Shown here one piece after another: positions 55,796-63,997 of a stretch of 64,000 nt of DNA. The notes below the pieces were generated by a model. It did not search any database, was not told where the DNA came from, and saw only the letters and a list, made by a program, of their open reading frames with translations. The stretch is taken from positions 19,774 through 83,773 of the forward strand of contig NZ_RRYD01000013.1 of the NCBI RefSeq assembly GCF_004010095.1, given 5' to 3'. The position numbers and the translations under genes are program-made. This stretch comes from Lacticaseibacillus hulanensis. GTDB taxonomy: Bacteria > Bacillota > Bacilli > Lactobacillales > Lactobacillaceae. The stretch's first letter is position 1; each line of letters begins with the position of its first letter.

Positions 55796-55840
55796 AACAC
55801 CGGATGCCTCTCAAACGTCGAGAGATATCCGGTGTTTTTG
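55796..55840 (+). terminator. Attenuator terminator upstream of the aminotransferase gene
   Basis: Stem ACACCGGAT / ATCCGGTGT with inner CTCTC / GAGAG and a T5 tail. It lies 70 bp before the aminotransferase start, so it can only act as an attenuator or as the end of a short leader transcript. CATCCG after the leader stop could pair with its CGGATG arm as an antiterminator. Confidence 0.85.
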
Positions 55841-55910
55841 TATATTCCCGAATACATCTATGCGCGCTCATAATTCGCCCCCAAAACCACACCAGAAAGG
55901 AATCTTCATC

Positions 55911-57041
55911 ATGCCCAATACTAAGCCAAGCCTGCTCCAAGATTTGAAACACACCTACGACAACCTCGCACCGAACCCCATTCGCGTGTTCGATGCCGAG
56001 GCCAGCAACATCCCAGACGTGGTCAAATTGACCCTCGGGGAACCCGACTTCAACGTGCCCGACCACATCAAGCAGGCGGCCATCGCTTCCATCAACAACG
56101 ACGAATCACACTACGGGCCCTCAAATGGCTGGCCAAAGCTCCGCCGCGCCGCAACTTCTTTTTTGAAGGATCGTTATGACCTCGACTACAATCCTGACAC
56201 GGAACTGGTGGTCACGGTCGGTGCCACTGAGGCCCTGCATTCCTGCCTCGACACGGTGCTAAACCCCGGTGACAAGGTCCTGATGCCCAGCCCAACGTTT
56301 TCACTGTACGACCAGTTGATTCGCATCAACGGCGCCATTCCGGTATACATTAACACCGAAGCAACCGGCTTTGTCCTCACCCCGGACCAGTTGCGCAAGG
56401 CAATTGCCGACGAGGGCGACCGGGTGAAGGCAATCTTGCTGAACTTCCCGTCGAACCCAACCGGGGTCACCTACAACAAAGAACAAGTTGATGCAATTGC
56501 CAAGGTCGTTGCGGACACTAATCTCGTTGTCATCTCGGACGAAATCTACTCAGAGCTCACGTACGGCGCCACCCATGCATCTTTTGCCAAGGCCCTGCCT
56601 GAGCAGACCCTGCTGATTAACGGGGTATCCAAATCCCACGCAATGACCGGCTGGCGTATCGGCTTCATCGCGGGTCCCGCTGAGATTATGCGCCGTGTCA
56701 GCCTGGCCCATGCGTTCAACGTCACCGTCGCGTCAAATCCGGCAATGGCCGGTGCAACCGAGGCACTGTCAACTGAGGCCGGGCGGGTCGATTCGCAGAA
56801 GATGAAGGCCGAATACATCAAGCGGCGCGATTACGTGGTTGACGAGATGACCAAGATGGGCTTTTCCATTCCCCAGCCAAACGGTGCCTTCTACGTCTTC
56901 GCCAAAATTCCCGCTGGCTGCATCCAGGACGACACGGAGTTTTGCTACGACCTGTTGCGCAAGAACAAGCTCGCCGTCATCGCGGGCGGCGGCTTCGGCC
57001 CTGGTGGTGAGGCCCACATCCGTGTCAGCTATGCGGCATAA
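55911..57041 (+). CDS. Class I/II pyridoxal-phosphate aminotransferase, truncated by in-frame TAA
   Basis: A 376-residue fold-type I aminotransferase of the aromatic/aspartate-like subgroup. SNGWPKLRRA, the PLP-pocket loop VGATEALHS, LNFPSNPTG, and the PLP-lysine in NGVSKSHAMTGWRIGF are all present. The N-terminus MPNTKPS starts at ATG 55911 after AAAGG. The frame stops at TAA 57039-57041 right after IRVSYAA, where relatives read SYAAS plus a terminal helix. The same frame continues past the TAA for 20 codons, MATLHEAMKRMGAYVAANRK, to a second TAA at 57104. So a Ser codon has probably become nonsense. Loss of one terminal helix may or may not abolish activity. With the two dehydrogenases it would convert amino acids to 2-oxo and then 2-hydroxy acids. 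Confidence 0.88.
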   Translation: MPNTKPSLLQDLKHTYDNLAPNPIRVFDAEASNIPDVVKLTLGEPDFNVPDHIKQAAIASINNDESHYGPSNGWPKLRRAATSFLKDRYDLDYNPDTELVVTVGATEALHSCLDTVLNPGDKVLMPSPTFSLYDQLIRINGAIPVYINTEATGFVLTPDQLRKAIADEGDRVKAILLNFPSNPTGVTYNKEQVDAIAKVVADTNLVVISDEIYSELTYGATHASFAKALPEQTLLINGVSKSHAMTGWRIGFIAGPAEIMRRVSLAHAFNVTVASNPAMAGATEALSTEAGRVDSQKMKAEYIKRRDYVVDEMTKMGFSIPQPNGAFYVFAKIPAGCIQDDTEFCYDLLRKNKLAVIAGGGFGPGGEAHIRVSYAA

Positions 57042-57141
57042 ATGGCAACCCTGCACGAGGCGATGAAGCGCATGGGCGCATACGTGGCGGCTAACCGCAA
57101 GTAAAGTACGTTCCGGCAACCAATCAATAAGGAGTTAGACT

Positions 57142-58137
57142 ATGACAAAAATTTTGATCTACAGTGTGCGCCCCGATGAGCTGACGGCCATTAAGCAACA
57201 CGCAGAGGCCAATAACATGCAAATCGACACAACGGAGGACTTACTTGACGGCACCACGGTGGACCTTGCGCAAGGGTACGACGGCATCGTCATTCAGCAG
57301 CGGGCCCCAATTGGTGACGATACGGTTTACGCAAAGCTCGCCAGTTACGGCATCAAGCAGCTCACAACCCGCACTGCGGGCCTCGACACCATTAACATCC
57401 CCGCCGCCCACGCAGCCGGCCTGGTTGTGACGAACGTTCCCGCATACTCCCCCCGCTCGGTCGCGGAAAATGCCCTGATGTCTATTTTCCGGATTCTGCG
57501 GAAGAGTGCGGTGGTTGATCACCGCGTCGCGCAAAACAATTACACCTGGGCTGGACTGCAGGCCAAGGAAATCCACAGTGCAACCATCGGCATTATTGGC
57601 GCCGGGCGCATTGGCGGCACGCTGGCGGAGCTGCTACATTTGCTTGGCGCGGAGGTTTTGGCCTTCGACGTGAAAGAGCGCGACGAATTGCGCGGCACGG
57701 TCACCTACACGACCAAGGAAGATTTGCTCAAGCGCAGTGACGTGGTCAGCCTGCACGTCGACCTGAACGAAACCAGTTCCGGTCTCATTGGCGCCGCGGA
57801 ATTCGCGCTGATGAAGCCCGATGCAGGAATCGTCAACGCCAGCCGCGGGCCCGTTGTCGACACGGCCGCGCTGGTCGACGCGCTGAGAAACAAGCAGATT
57901 GCCGCTGCCTGCCTGGACACCATCACGGGCGAGGACAACATCTTTAACTTTGACCACTCACAAGATGGCATTAGCACTCAGCCACTGATTGAACAGCTGC
58001 ACGCAATGCCAAACGTCATCATTACCCCACATATTTCATTTTTCACCAACATTGCGGTCCAGAACATGGTCGATATTTCGCTCGACGACGTTCAGGCAGT
58101 ACTGAACGGTGAAACCCCAATCAATGCCGTACGGTAA
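57142..58137 (+). CDS. D-2-hydroxyacid dehydrogenase (D-2-hydroxyisocaproate dehydrogenase type)
   Basis: A 331-residue enzyme reducing branched-chain or aromatic 2-oxo acids, such as phenylpyruvate, to D-2-hydroxy acids with NADH. The NAD motif is GIIGAGRIGG. The catalytic triad lies in ASRGPVVDT (Arg), ITGED (Glu) and TPHISF (His). Length and sequence resemble L. casei D-HicDH. AAGGAG lies seven bases before ATG 57142. It is 37 bp after the extended aminotransferase frame. Confidence 0.92.
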   Translation: MTKILIYSVRPDELTAIKQHAEANNMQIDTTEDLLDGTTVDLAQGYDGIVIQQRAPIGDDTVYAKLASYGIKQLTTRTAGLDTINIPAAHAAGLVVTNVPAYSPRSVAENALMSIFRILRKSAVVDHRVAQNNYTWAGLQAKEIHSATIGIIGAGRIGGTLAELLHLLGAEVLAFDVKERDELRGTVTYTTKEDLLKRSDVVSLHVDLNETSSGLIGAAEFALMKPDAGIVNASRGPVVDTAALVDALRNKQIAAACLDTITGEDNIFNFDHSQDGISTQPLIEQLHAMPNVIITPHISFFTNIAVQNMVDISLDDVQAVLNGETPINAVR

Positions 58138-58152
58138 CCGGAACCCTTTTTC

Positions 58153-58188
58153 GGGCGCTACCACTAGATGTTGGTGGCGCCCATTTTG
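58153..58188 (+). terminator. Terminator-like hairpin between the two dehydrogenase genes
   Basis: GGGCGCTACCAC / GTTGGTGGCGCCC stem followed by ATTTTGT. It may reduce read-through into the L-HicDH gene. Confidence 0.65.
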
Positions 58189-58218
58189 TCACTAAACATA
58201 GAAAGAAGAATAAGTATT

Positions 58219-59229
58219 ATGACTCGTAAAGTTGGAATTATTGGTGTTGGCCACGTCGGAGCAGCCGTTGCGCACCAAATCATTATCACCGGCGCGACTG
58301 ACGACCTCGCCTTGATTGACATCGACACCAAGAAGGTTGAAGCGGACGCCCTCGATTTTGAGGACGCAATGGCCAATCTGCCCAGCCACACCAACATCAC
58401 GGTGAACGACTACGCTGAACTGGCAGACGCCGATGTCATCGTCTCGGCGGTCGGCAATATCGGCATTCAAAAGATCAAGCTGGACCGGTTTGCGGAAGTT
58501 GGGTTTACCAGTAACGCGGTCAAACACGTCGCCGCAAAAATTAAGGCGTCGGGTTTCAACGGGATTCTGATTGTCATCTCCAACCCCTGCGACATTCAGA
58601 CAATGATTTACCAACAGCTAACGGGCCTGCCCCAAAACCACGTGATGGGCACCGGCACCCTGCTTGATTCCGCCCGCATGCAGCGCGCGGTCGCCGCCTG
58701 CCTGAACATTGACCCCCGCTCTGTGACCGGCTACAACCTCGGTGAGCACGGTAATTCCCAGTTCACCGCTTGGTCCACCGTCCGCGTCCTGGGTCAGCCA
58801 ATTCAAGCGGTGGCCGAGCAGCGCGGCCTGAACCTCGATGATTTGGACAATGAGGCCCGTATTGGCGGCTACCACGTGATGATTGGCAAACACTACACCA
58901 ATTACGCCATCGCCGCGGCCACAACGCACCTGCTGAACGCCGTCTTGAGTGACGCCCACACCGAGATGCCGGTTTCCAATTACCGGCCCGAGTTTGATTG
59001 CTACGTCTCTTACCCGGTGATTGTCGGCCGCAACGGTGTTTTAACCAGTACCCAGCTGGATTTGTCGGCTAATGAGCAGACAAAACTGGCACAATCAGCC
59101 AACTTCATCAAAACCCGCTTCACGGACATCATGCAATTGCCTCTAGAAGACGAGACCACCACGGACGAATACACCCAGAGCCACTTGACCGAACTGCAGC
59201 AGTTGGATGTTGCCAACTTTGTTGAATAG
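58219..59229 (+). CDS. L-2-hydroxyisocaproate dehydrogenase-like (LDH/MDH family)
   Basis: A 336-residue lactate/malate dehydrogenase homologue. The NAD motif GVGHVG is near the N-terminus, the substrate loop region differs from L-LDH, and the active-site His lies in GEHGNSQF. It resembles L-HicDH of lactic acid bacteria but has about 25 extra C-terminal residues. The ribosome site is weak (AAGAAGAA). It would complement D-HicDH with the opposite stereochemistry. Confidence 0.9.
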   Translation: MTRKVGIIGVGHVGAAVAHQIIITGATDDLALIDIDTKKVEADALDFEDAMANLPSHTNITVNDYAELADADVIVSAVGNIGIQKIKLDRFAEVGFTSNAVKHVAAKIKASGFNGILIVISNPCDIQTMIYQQLTGLPQNHVMGTGTLLDSARMQRAVAACLNIDPRSVTGYNLGEHGNSQFTAWSTVRVLGQPIQAVAEQRGLNLDDLDNEARIGGYHVMIGKHYTNYAIAAATTHLLNAVLSDAHTEMPVSNYRPEFDCYVSYPVIVGRNGVLTSTQLDLSANEQTKLAQSANFIKTRFTDIMQLPLEDETTTDEYTQSHLTELQQLDVANFVE

Positions 59230-59346
59230 CTAAACCCGCTGCCTTCACGGACAAAAATCGGGTGCTCTGTGTGCGTGAAAATGCCCACGACAATATTCGG
59301 TTCTTTCATTAATTGACACCAGCCCGAACAGCTTACAAAAAAAAGC

Positions 59347-59404
59347 AAACCCGAACTTATTGGTGACCCGGCCCTGGGAATACCAAATTAATGTTCGGGT
59401 TTTC
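59347..59404. terminator. Terminator with PurBox-like arms after L-HicDH
   Basis: AACCCGAAC / GTTCGGGTT stem with an inner GGT / ACC and T4 on the plus strand; eight A precede it, giving T8 on the minus strand. The right arm (AATGTTCGG) also resembles a PurR half-box. Confidence 0.8.
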
Positions 59405-59423
59405 ATGTATATCGAAAATAGTT

Positions 59424-59491
59424 GTTTACTTACATTCGGTTTTATTGTAAGATAAAACCCGTTGTTTCGGTTAAATAAAAACCGAATGTTC
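59424..59491 (+). promoter_or_regulatory. Purine permease promoter with PurR-box-like inverted repeat
   Basis: TTTACT (59425-59430) and TAAGAT (59448-59453) are spaced 17 bp. ACATTCGGTTTT (59432-59443) lies between them, and its perfect 12-bp complement AAAACCGAATGT is at 59478-59489. The core CCGAA matches the PurBox (AWWWCCGAACWWT) apart from the C>T after it. A box between -35 and -10 suggests repression. Confidence 0.6.
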
Positions 59492-59512
59492 GTATTTTAG
59501 GAGGCATTATTG

Positions 59513-60826
59513 ATGAAAGAGAAGTTTCTTGCCTACTTTGAAGTGGAAAAGTTGCACACAACCGTGCGGCGTGAAATCCTTGCTGGTTTCACCACTTTCA
59601 TTTCCATGGCATACATTTTATTTGTTAATCCATCCGTACTGGGGGCTTCGGGGATGGACAAGGGGGCCGTGTTCACCGCAACCGCCCTCGCTAGTGCACT
59701 AGGCTGTTTCTTGATGGGGATTCTCGCCCGTTACCCAATCGCAACGGCACCGGCGCTCGGGATTAACGCGTTCTTCGCCTACTCCGTCTGCATCGGCATG
59801 AAGATTCCTTGGCAAACAGCGCTCGCTGGTGTATTCGTTGCCTCACTGATCTTTATTCTGATTACGATTTTCAAGCTCCGGGAAATGATTATCGATGCCA
59901 TCCCCGCTGACCTCAAGTACGCCATCTCCGGTGGGATTGGCTTGTTCATCGCCTTCCTGGGCCTGAGCGATGGCGGTATTATCGTCGCCAACAAATCTAC
60001 TTTGGTGGGTCTTGGCTCACTGAGCGTCGGGACCACCTGGCTCACCATTTTCGGCCTGGTTGTCACCAGCCTGCTCATGGTCCGGCGCGTCCCTGGTGGT
60101 ATCTTCATCGGGATGATTGCCACCACCATCGTTGGCCTAGTTTCCGGCCTGATTCACGCACCAAGCGCCATCGTTTCCGCGGCGCCGAGTTTGAAACCAA
60201 CCTTCCTCACGGCGCTGCGCCACGTTGGTGATATCAACTCCGTCCAGATGTGGGTGGTCGTCCTCACGTTCTTACTGGTGACGTTCTTCGATACAGCGGG
60301 CACCCTCGTTGGGCTGGCCACGCAAGCGGGCTTCATGAAGGACAACAAGATGCCCCGTGTCGGTAAGGCCCTAGCATCTGATTCCACCGCCATGCTGGCC
60401 GGCTCACTTCTAGGGACATCCCCAGTCGGTGCGTTCGTCGAATCATCTGCCGGGATTGCCGTTGGTGGACGCACCGGGATTACCGCCGTTACCACCGGGG
60501 TATTCTTCCTCTTCGGCCTGTTCTTCTCGCCACTGCTGGCCGTAATCACCACGCAGGTCACCGCACCAGCGCTGATCATCGTCGGCGTGCTCATGGCCGC
60601 CAACCTCAAGCAGATTAGCTGGGACAAGCTGGAAATCGCCATTCCCGCATTCCTCATCGTGCTCGGAATGCCGTTGACCTACAGCATTTCTGACGGGATT
60701 GCCCTTGGGTTTATCATGTACCCAATGACAATGATTGCCGCAAAACGCGGTAAAGAAGTCTCGCCGATCATGTACCTGCTATTCTTTGTTTTCATCGGCT
60801 TCATGTGGATCTTGAATTTTAAATAG
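59513..60826 (+). CDS. pbuG: NCS2-type purine permease (hypoxanthine/guanine, PbuG/AzgA-like)
   Basis: A 437-residue transporter with about 12 to 13 hydrophobic segments. The N-terminal REILAGFTTFISMAYILFVNP and the central TFFDTAGTLVGLATQAGF are typical of the AzgA branch of NCS2, which imports hypoxanthine, guanine or adenine. ATG 59513 follows AGGAGG by eight bases. The PurR-like promoter supports a purine role. No purine riboswitch is visible. Confidence 0.92.
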   Translation: MKEKFLAYFEVEKLHTTVRREILAGFTTFISMAYILFVNPSVLGASGMDKGAVFTATALASALGCFLMGILARYPIATAPALGINAFFAYSVCIGMKIPWQTALAGVFVASLIFILITIFKLREMIIDAIPADLKYAISGGIGLFIAFLGLSDGGIIVANKSTLVGLGSLSVGTTWLTIFGLVVTSLLMVRRVPGGIFIGMIATTIVGLVSGLIHAPSAIVSAAPSLKPTFLTALRHVGDINSVQMWVVVLTFLLVTFFDTAGTLVGLATQAGFMKDNKMPRVGKALASDSTAMLAGSLLGTSPVGAFVESSAGIAVGGRTGITAVTTGVFFLFGLFFSPLLAVITTQVTAPALIIVGVLMAANLKQISWDKLEIAIPAFLIVLGMPLTYSISDGIALGFIMYPMTMIAAKRGKEVSPIMYLLFFVFIGFMWILNFK

Positions 60827-60831
60827 TAAAT

Positions 60832-60898
60832 AGCAACGCGCTGATACGCAGGACAACCATTTCTGGTCCCTCGCGATATCAGCGCGTTGCTTTTTTTA
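60832..60898 (+). terminator. Terminator of pbuG
   Basis: AGCAACGCGCTGATA / TATCAGCGCGTTGCT 15-bp perfect stem with an internal GGACCA-like stem and a T7 tail. Confidence 0.9.
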
Positions 60899-60952
60899 TT
60901 GCTCATTAAATGTTTGGCTTGGTAACTGCAAATGCCGGGCAGTGCCTAAGTG

Positions 60953-61633
60953 CTAGTCGGCGTGCAGAATTTCTTTGCTCTTAATGCACATCCTATTATC
61001 CAGCTCGTACACGATTGGTTCCGCATTGCCAACTTCGACGCCATCGATTTCGCCATCCGGAATCTGCTCCAGATACTTGATCAGTGCACGCAGCGTGGAG
61101 CCATGAGCCACCACGAGCTGATTCTGCCCCGCGAGCAGGCCCGGGGCAATCTGGTCCGTCCAGTAGGGAAGCAGCCGCTCCTGCGCGTCTGCGAGGCTCT
61201 CACCGACAGGCACAATGCTGACGGGCCAGCGCGAATACTTCACTTCCAAATCGGGCTTGGCCAAATGCGGTGGCTCCGCGATGTAACTACGCCGCCACTG
61301 CGCCACCTGCTTGCGCCCGAATAATTCGCGTGTCACGTCCTTATTCAGTCCGCGCAGAGCCCCGTAATGCCGCTCGTTTAACCGCCAGCTCTTGGTAATC
61401 GGCACGTACGACTGATTAATCTCGTCTTGGATGATGTAGGCGGTCATGATTGCGCGCTGCAACATGGAGGTGTGCACATGACCGAACTGTAATCCGGTCG
61501 CCGCAAGCCGCTGACCGGCCAGACTAGCCTGTACCCGACCATTCCCAGTCAGTGGTACATCCGACCAACCCGTGTATGTATTATCATAATTCGCGGTGCT
61601 TTCGCCGTGGCGGACCAAAACTAATTTTGCCAT
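60953..61633 (-). CDS. gpmA: 2,3-bisphosphoglycerate-dependent phosphoglycerate mutase
   Basis: A 226-residue glycolytic mutase. The catalytic phosphohistidine is in LVRHGES (His9), [14 protein letters not shown] contacts substrate, and [11 protein letters not shown] holds the second histidine. The C-terminus differs slightly from the common GNAYEL-type end ([11 protein letters not shown]). ATG 61633 follows AAGGGG by five bases. It may be one of several gpm paralogues. Confidence 0.92.
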   Translation of the reverse strand: MAKLVLVRHGESTANYDNTYTGWSDVPLTGNGRVQASLAGQRLAATGLQFGHVHTSMLQRAIMTAYIIQDEINQSYVPITKSWRLNERHYGALRGLNKDVTRELFGRKQVAQWRRSYIAEPPHLAKPDLEVKYSRWPVSIVPVGESLADAQERLLPYWTDQIAPGLLAGQNQLVVAHGSTLRALIKYLEQIPDGEIDGVEVGNAEPIVYELDNRMCIKSKEILHAD

Positions 61634-61787
61634 GGTAGCCCCTTTCCAACTCATTGCCGACAACTTCACGATTCATTATACACCGTTTCAGAAAACATCA
61701 CTGCAGATTTGTCCACAAGCGTGAAAACCGGTAGAATAGAAAGCAATTACTTCATAATCCAATGAATTTGAGCGAAGGAGGGATATT

Positions 61788-62882
61788 GTGCCCAAGATTC
61801 CATCAACGATCGCCAAGGTCCCGGAATTATTTTACGACGTGCTGTTCACGTTTGTCTTAAGCCGCATCACTCGGGCAATGGTTTTCCCTGACTTTGGCAA
61901 AATTGTCTGGTTCGGCTTTTTGAAATACATCATCGTCCTCGCCTTCTTCTGGCTCATCTGGACGCACCAGGTCATCTACAGCAGCCGGTACCGCGAGCGA
62001 CCAGTAATCGACAACATTTACCTAGCAGTCAACCTGTTTCTGCTAATTTACCTCTCGTCCACGTTCACCTTCCCCGCGGTAGACTTAACCCAGAATAGCA
62101 AGGTGGTGGCGGCGCTGTTGCTGCTCAGCGTCAGCAGCCAGTTCTGGCTCGCGTGGCGGGAACATGAACCGTTAGCGCAACTACTCGCCATTAATTTGTT
62201 CGTCGGTTTTTGTCTGACCGCGTTGTCGGTCCTTGTTGGCACGAACACTGCGGGTAACATCGTTTTCGCACTGGCCACTGCTAGCGCGACTGCAGGCCCC
62301 CTGCTGCTGCGCAAACGCTTAACGGAACAAAGCCACTTTAACACCATCAGCAACCGTCTCACCATTTTCACCGTCTTTATCTGTGCACGCTCAACCACCC
62401 AGGTGACGGACAGCCTGAATAACCTGAATCTGCAATCGGTGCTGTTCTTCGGTAGCACGGTCTTGCTGCTCGTCAGCTACCTACTGGTCTTTGCTTGTGG
62501 CATCAATCAGCACACGGACCGCTCGTCAATCTTTGCCCTCCTCATCCATTTTCCGTTGGTAACAGCACTGCTGCTCATGTCGAGTGTCGCCCGGCTGTTC
62601 ACCGCTGGACGGGTGATTCCGCTAGACTTTGCGGCCTGGATGCTGGTCATGCTGATGGTCTTCACCATCACCCTCGGCCTATACCTCAACTTTTACCGCC
62701 GCGACACGGTTAACTGGCGGCCAAAGCGTGCGTTCTACTTCGTCTTCTCGTTCGCCCTTTTCACCCTGTATGGGCTTGTGACGTCGACGGTTGGCCCACT
62801 TTTCCTGGTTGGCCTGTGTGCCTACTTAATTGCCGATGACCTCTACTTATGGCAGTTTGTCTTAAGCCCAGAACCGCAATAA
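61788..62882 (+). CDS. Low-temperature-requirement A (LtrA)-like membrane protein
   Basis: A 364-residue polytopic protein with about ten hydrophobic segments and the LtrA family start VPELFYDVLFTFVLSRIT, followed by FFWLIWTHQVIYSSRY. LtrA was named in Listeria for growth in the cold; the biochemical role is unknown. GTG 61788 follows GGAGGG by five bases. It is monocistronic. Confidence 0.82.
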   Translation: MPKIPSTIAKVPELFYDVLFTFVLSRITRAMVFPDFGKIVWFGFLKYIIVLAFFWLIWTHQVIYSSRYRERPVIDNIYLAVNLFLLIYLSSTFTFPAVDLTQNSKVVAALLLLSVSSQFWLAWREHEPLAQLLAINLFVGFCLTALSVLVGTNTAGNIVFALATASATAGPLLLRKRLTEQSHFNTISNRLTIFTVFICARSTTQVTDSLNNLNLQSVLFFGSTVLLLVSYLLVFACGINQHTDRSSIFALLIHFPLVTALLLMSSVARLFTAGRVIPLDFAAWMLVMLMVFTITLGLYLNFYRRDTVNWRPKRAFYFVFSFALFTLYGLVTSTVGPLFLVGLCAYLIADDLYLWQFVLSPEPQ

Positions 62883-62915
62883 AAAACGCGTCCCCTCGTG
62901 AGGACGCGTTTTTTA
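62881..62915. terminator. Bidirectional terminator between the LtrA-like and DUF2187 genes
   Basis: AAAAAACGCGTCC / GGACGCGTTTTTT stem with a short loop; T runs on both strands. Confidence 0.92.
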
Positions 62916-62922
62916 TTGCACA

Positions 62923-63174
62923 TTACTTTTTTTCTTCTTCTTCTGGCTTTGGTGCGGTGACTGGCTTGCCACCCTTGCGAATGTGCTTGAAGTTAACCAC
63001 GGTGCGGTTCTTCAAATCGTCCACAACCACCGCGTCCTCTTTATCGAATTCATCGATTGTCAGCAGGGCAGAGTTGACGTAAATTTTCTCGACCGTCCCT
63101 TTGAATGACAGGGGAACATCAGTATTCTTTTTAACGGTAACCTGATCGCCAAGAGCAATTTCCTGTGTGTCCAT
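62923..63174 (-). CDS. DUF2187 small protein (YkvS-like)
   Basis: An 83-residue protein with a KOW/SH3-like pattern (GDQVTVKKNTDVPLSFKGTV, NSALLTIDEFD) followed by a Pro/Glu/Lys tail. DUF2187 proteins are widespread in Firmicutes and uncharacterised. GGAGG precedes ATG 63174 by seven bases. It is monocistronic. Confidence 0.85.
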   Translation of the reverse strand: MDTQEIALGDQVTVKKNTDVPLSFKGTVEKIYVNSALLTIDEFDKEDAVVVDDLKNRTVVNFKHIRKGGKPVTAPKPEEEEKK

Positions 63175-63235
63175 GTTACTGCCTCCTTCTATTGGGCGAA
63201 CCCACGCAATTTATGCTAACCAATTATAGCACAGA

Positions 63236-63270
63236 CAAAATCTCCCGAAAACAAGCGGGAGATTTGTCGT
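63236..63270 (-). terminator. Terminator of the TM2-domain gene
   Basis: AAATCTCCCG / CGGGAGATTT stem with a TTTG tail on the minus strand. Confidence 0.8.
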
Positions 63271-63297
63271 GTCACTATCCTAAACAACTACCTCAAA

Positions 63298-63711
63298 CTA
63301 GAAGTCGTCAAAATCACTGTCATCGTCTTTGTCTGGCACACTGGTTGTTGCTGCATGCGCAGAAGCGTAGCCCAAGATGGTCATCGCCGTCTCGTAATTC
63401 TTTTGCCGGGCAGCCTTCATGATGAGAAATAGATCCACGAACCACCAGATCCAGCCCAGCATCCCAAACGTAATGATTGTAATCACAAGCTTGGCAATCC
63501 CCAGACCAACGTCGCCCACGTAAAAGCGGTCAATACCAAGGGCGCCAAGGAAAAAGGACAGCAGCAGTGCCACAACGGGCTCACGGTAACTTGCGGTCAT
63601 TACGGCCATCTGTGCCTCATCTGGTGCATCCTGCATCTGACTGCGCAACCCAGCAACGGCCACCGCGGGGAATTTATTGCTATTAGTAATTAGAAAAGTA
63701 TCGTAATTCAT
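63298..63711 (-). CDS. TM2-domain membrane protein
   Basis: A 137-residue protein. A soluble N-terminal part (1-43) is followed by a TM2 domain with two membrane segments and the FLGALGIDRFYVGDVGLGIAKL motif. The C-terminal tail is acidic (DKDDDSDFDDF). The function of TM2 proteins is unknown. GGAG precedes ATG 63711. Confidence 0.87.
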   Translation of the reverse strand: MNYDTFLITNSNKFPAVAVAGLRSQMQDAPDEAQMAVMTASYREPVVALLLSFFLGALGIDRFYVGDVGLGIAKLVITIITFGMLGWIWWFVDLFLIMKAARQKNYETAMTILGYASAHAATTSVPDKDDDSDFDDF

Positions 63712-63787
63712 GGTTACTCCTCCGTTTCAATGTCTAATGTCATTTTGCGGTACATTAACGGTTTCGTCAATCAGCCTCAAGTATGAT

Positions 63788-63823
63788 ATGAAAAAAGACG
63801 ATGTGCACGCACATCGTCTTAAA
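63788..63823 (-). terminator. Terminator of the tRNA transcript
   Basis: AAGACGATGT / ACATCGTCTT stem with a GCGTGC loop and a T6 tail, directly after tRNA-Ser on the minus strand. Confidence 0.9.
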
Positions 63824-63826
63824 CGA

Positions 63827-63916
63827 CGGAGAGTAAGGGATTCGAACCCTTGATACAGGCAAAACCCGTATACATGGTTTCCAACCATGCTCCTTCAGCC
63901 TCTCGGACAACTCTCC
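63827..63916 (-). tRNA. tRNA-Ser(GGA)
   Basis: A 90-nt class II tRNA. Acceptor GGAGAG / CTCTCC with discriminator G, anticodon GGA (63880-63882), long variable arm (TACGGGTTTTGCCTGTA), and T-loop GGTTCGAATCC. CCA is not encoded. Confidence 0.96.
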
Positions 63917-63924
63917 ATAAAAAA

Positions 63925-63997
63925 CTCCGGTTGTCGGACTCGGACCGACGACAACCTGATTAACAGTCAGGTGCTCTACCAACTGAGCTAAACCGGA
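63925..63997 (-). tRNA. tRNA-Asn(GTT)
   Basis: A 73-nt tRNA. Acceptor TCCGGTT / AACCGGA with discriminator G, anticodon GTT (63962-63964) in the loop CTGTTAA, and T-loop GGTCCGAGTCC. Only 8 bp separate it from tRNA-Ser, so they are co-transcribed. CCA is not encoded. Confidence 0.96.

Noticed and set aside
55640..55840. T-box leader for the aminotransferase
   Set aside because: No T-box core (GGTGGTACCGCG type) and no stem I pattern; a short ORF with aromatic codons explains the structure better.
59400..59512. Purine riboswitch before pbuG
   Set aside because: The conserved purine aptamer sequences are missing; inverted CCGAA-type boxes are present instead.
61788..62882. Plus-strand ORF 62495-62713 and minus-strand ORFs within the LtrA-like gene
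   Set aside because: Out-of-frame shadows without ribosome sites or family features.
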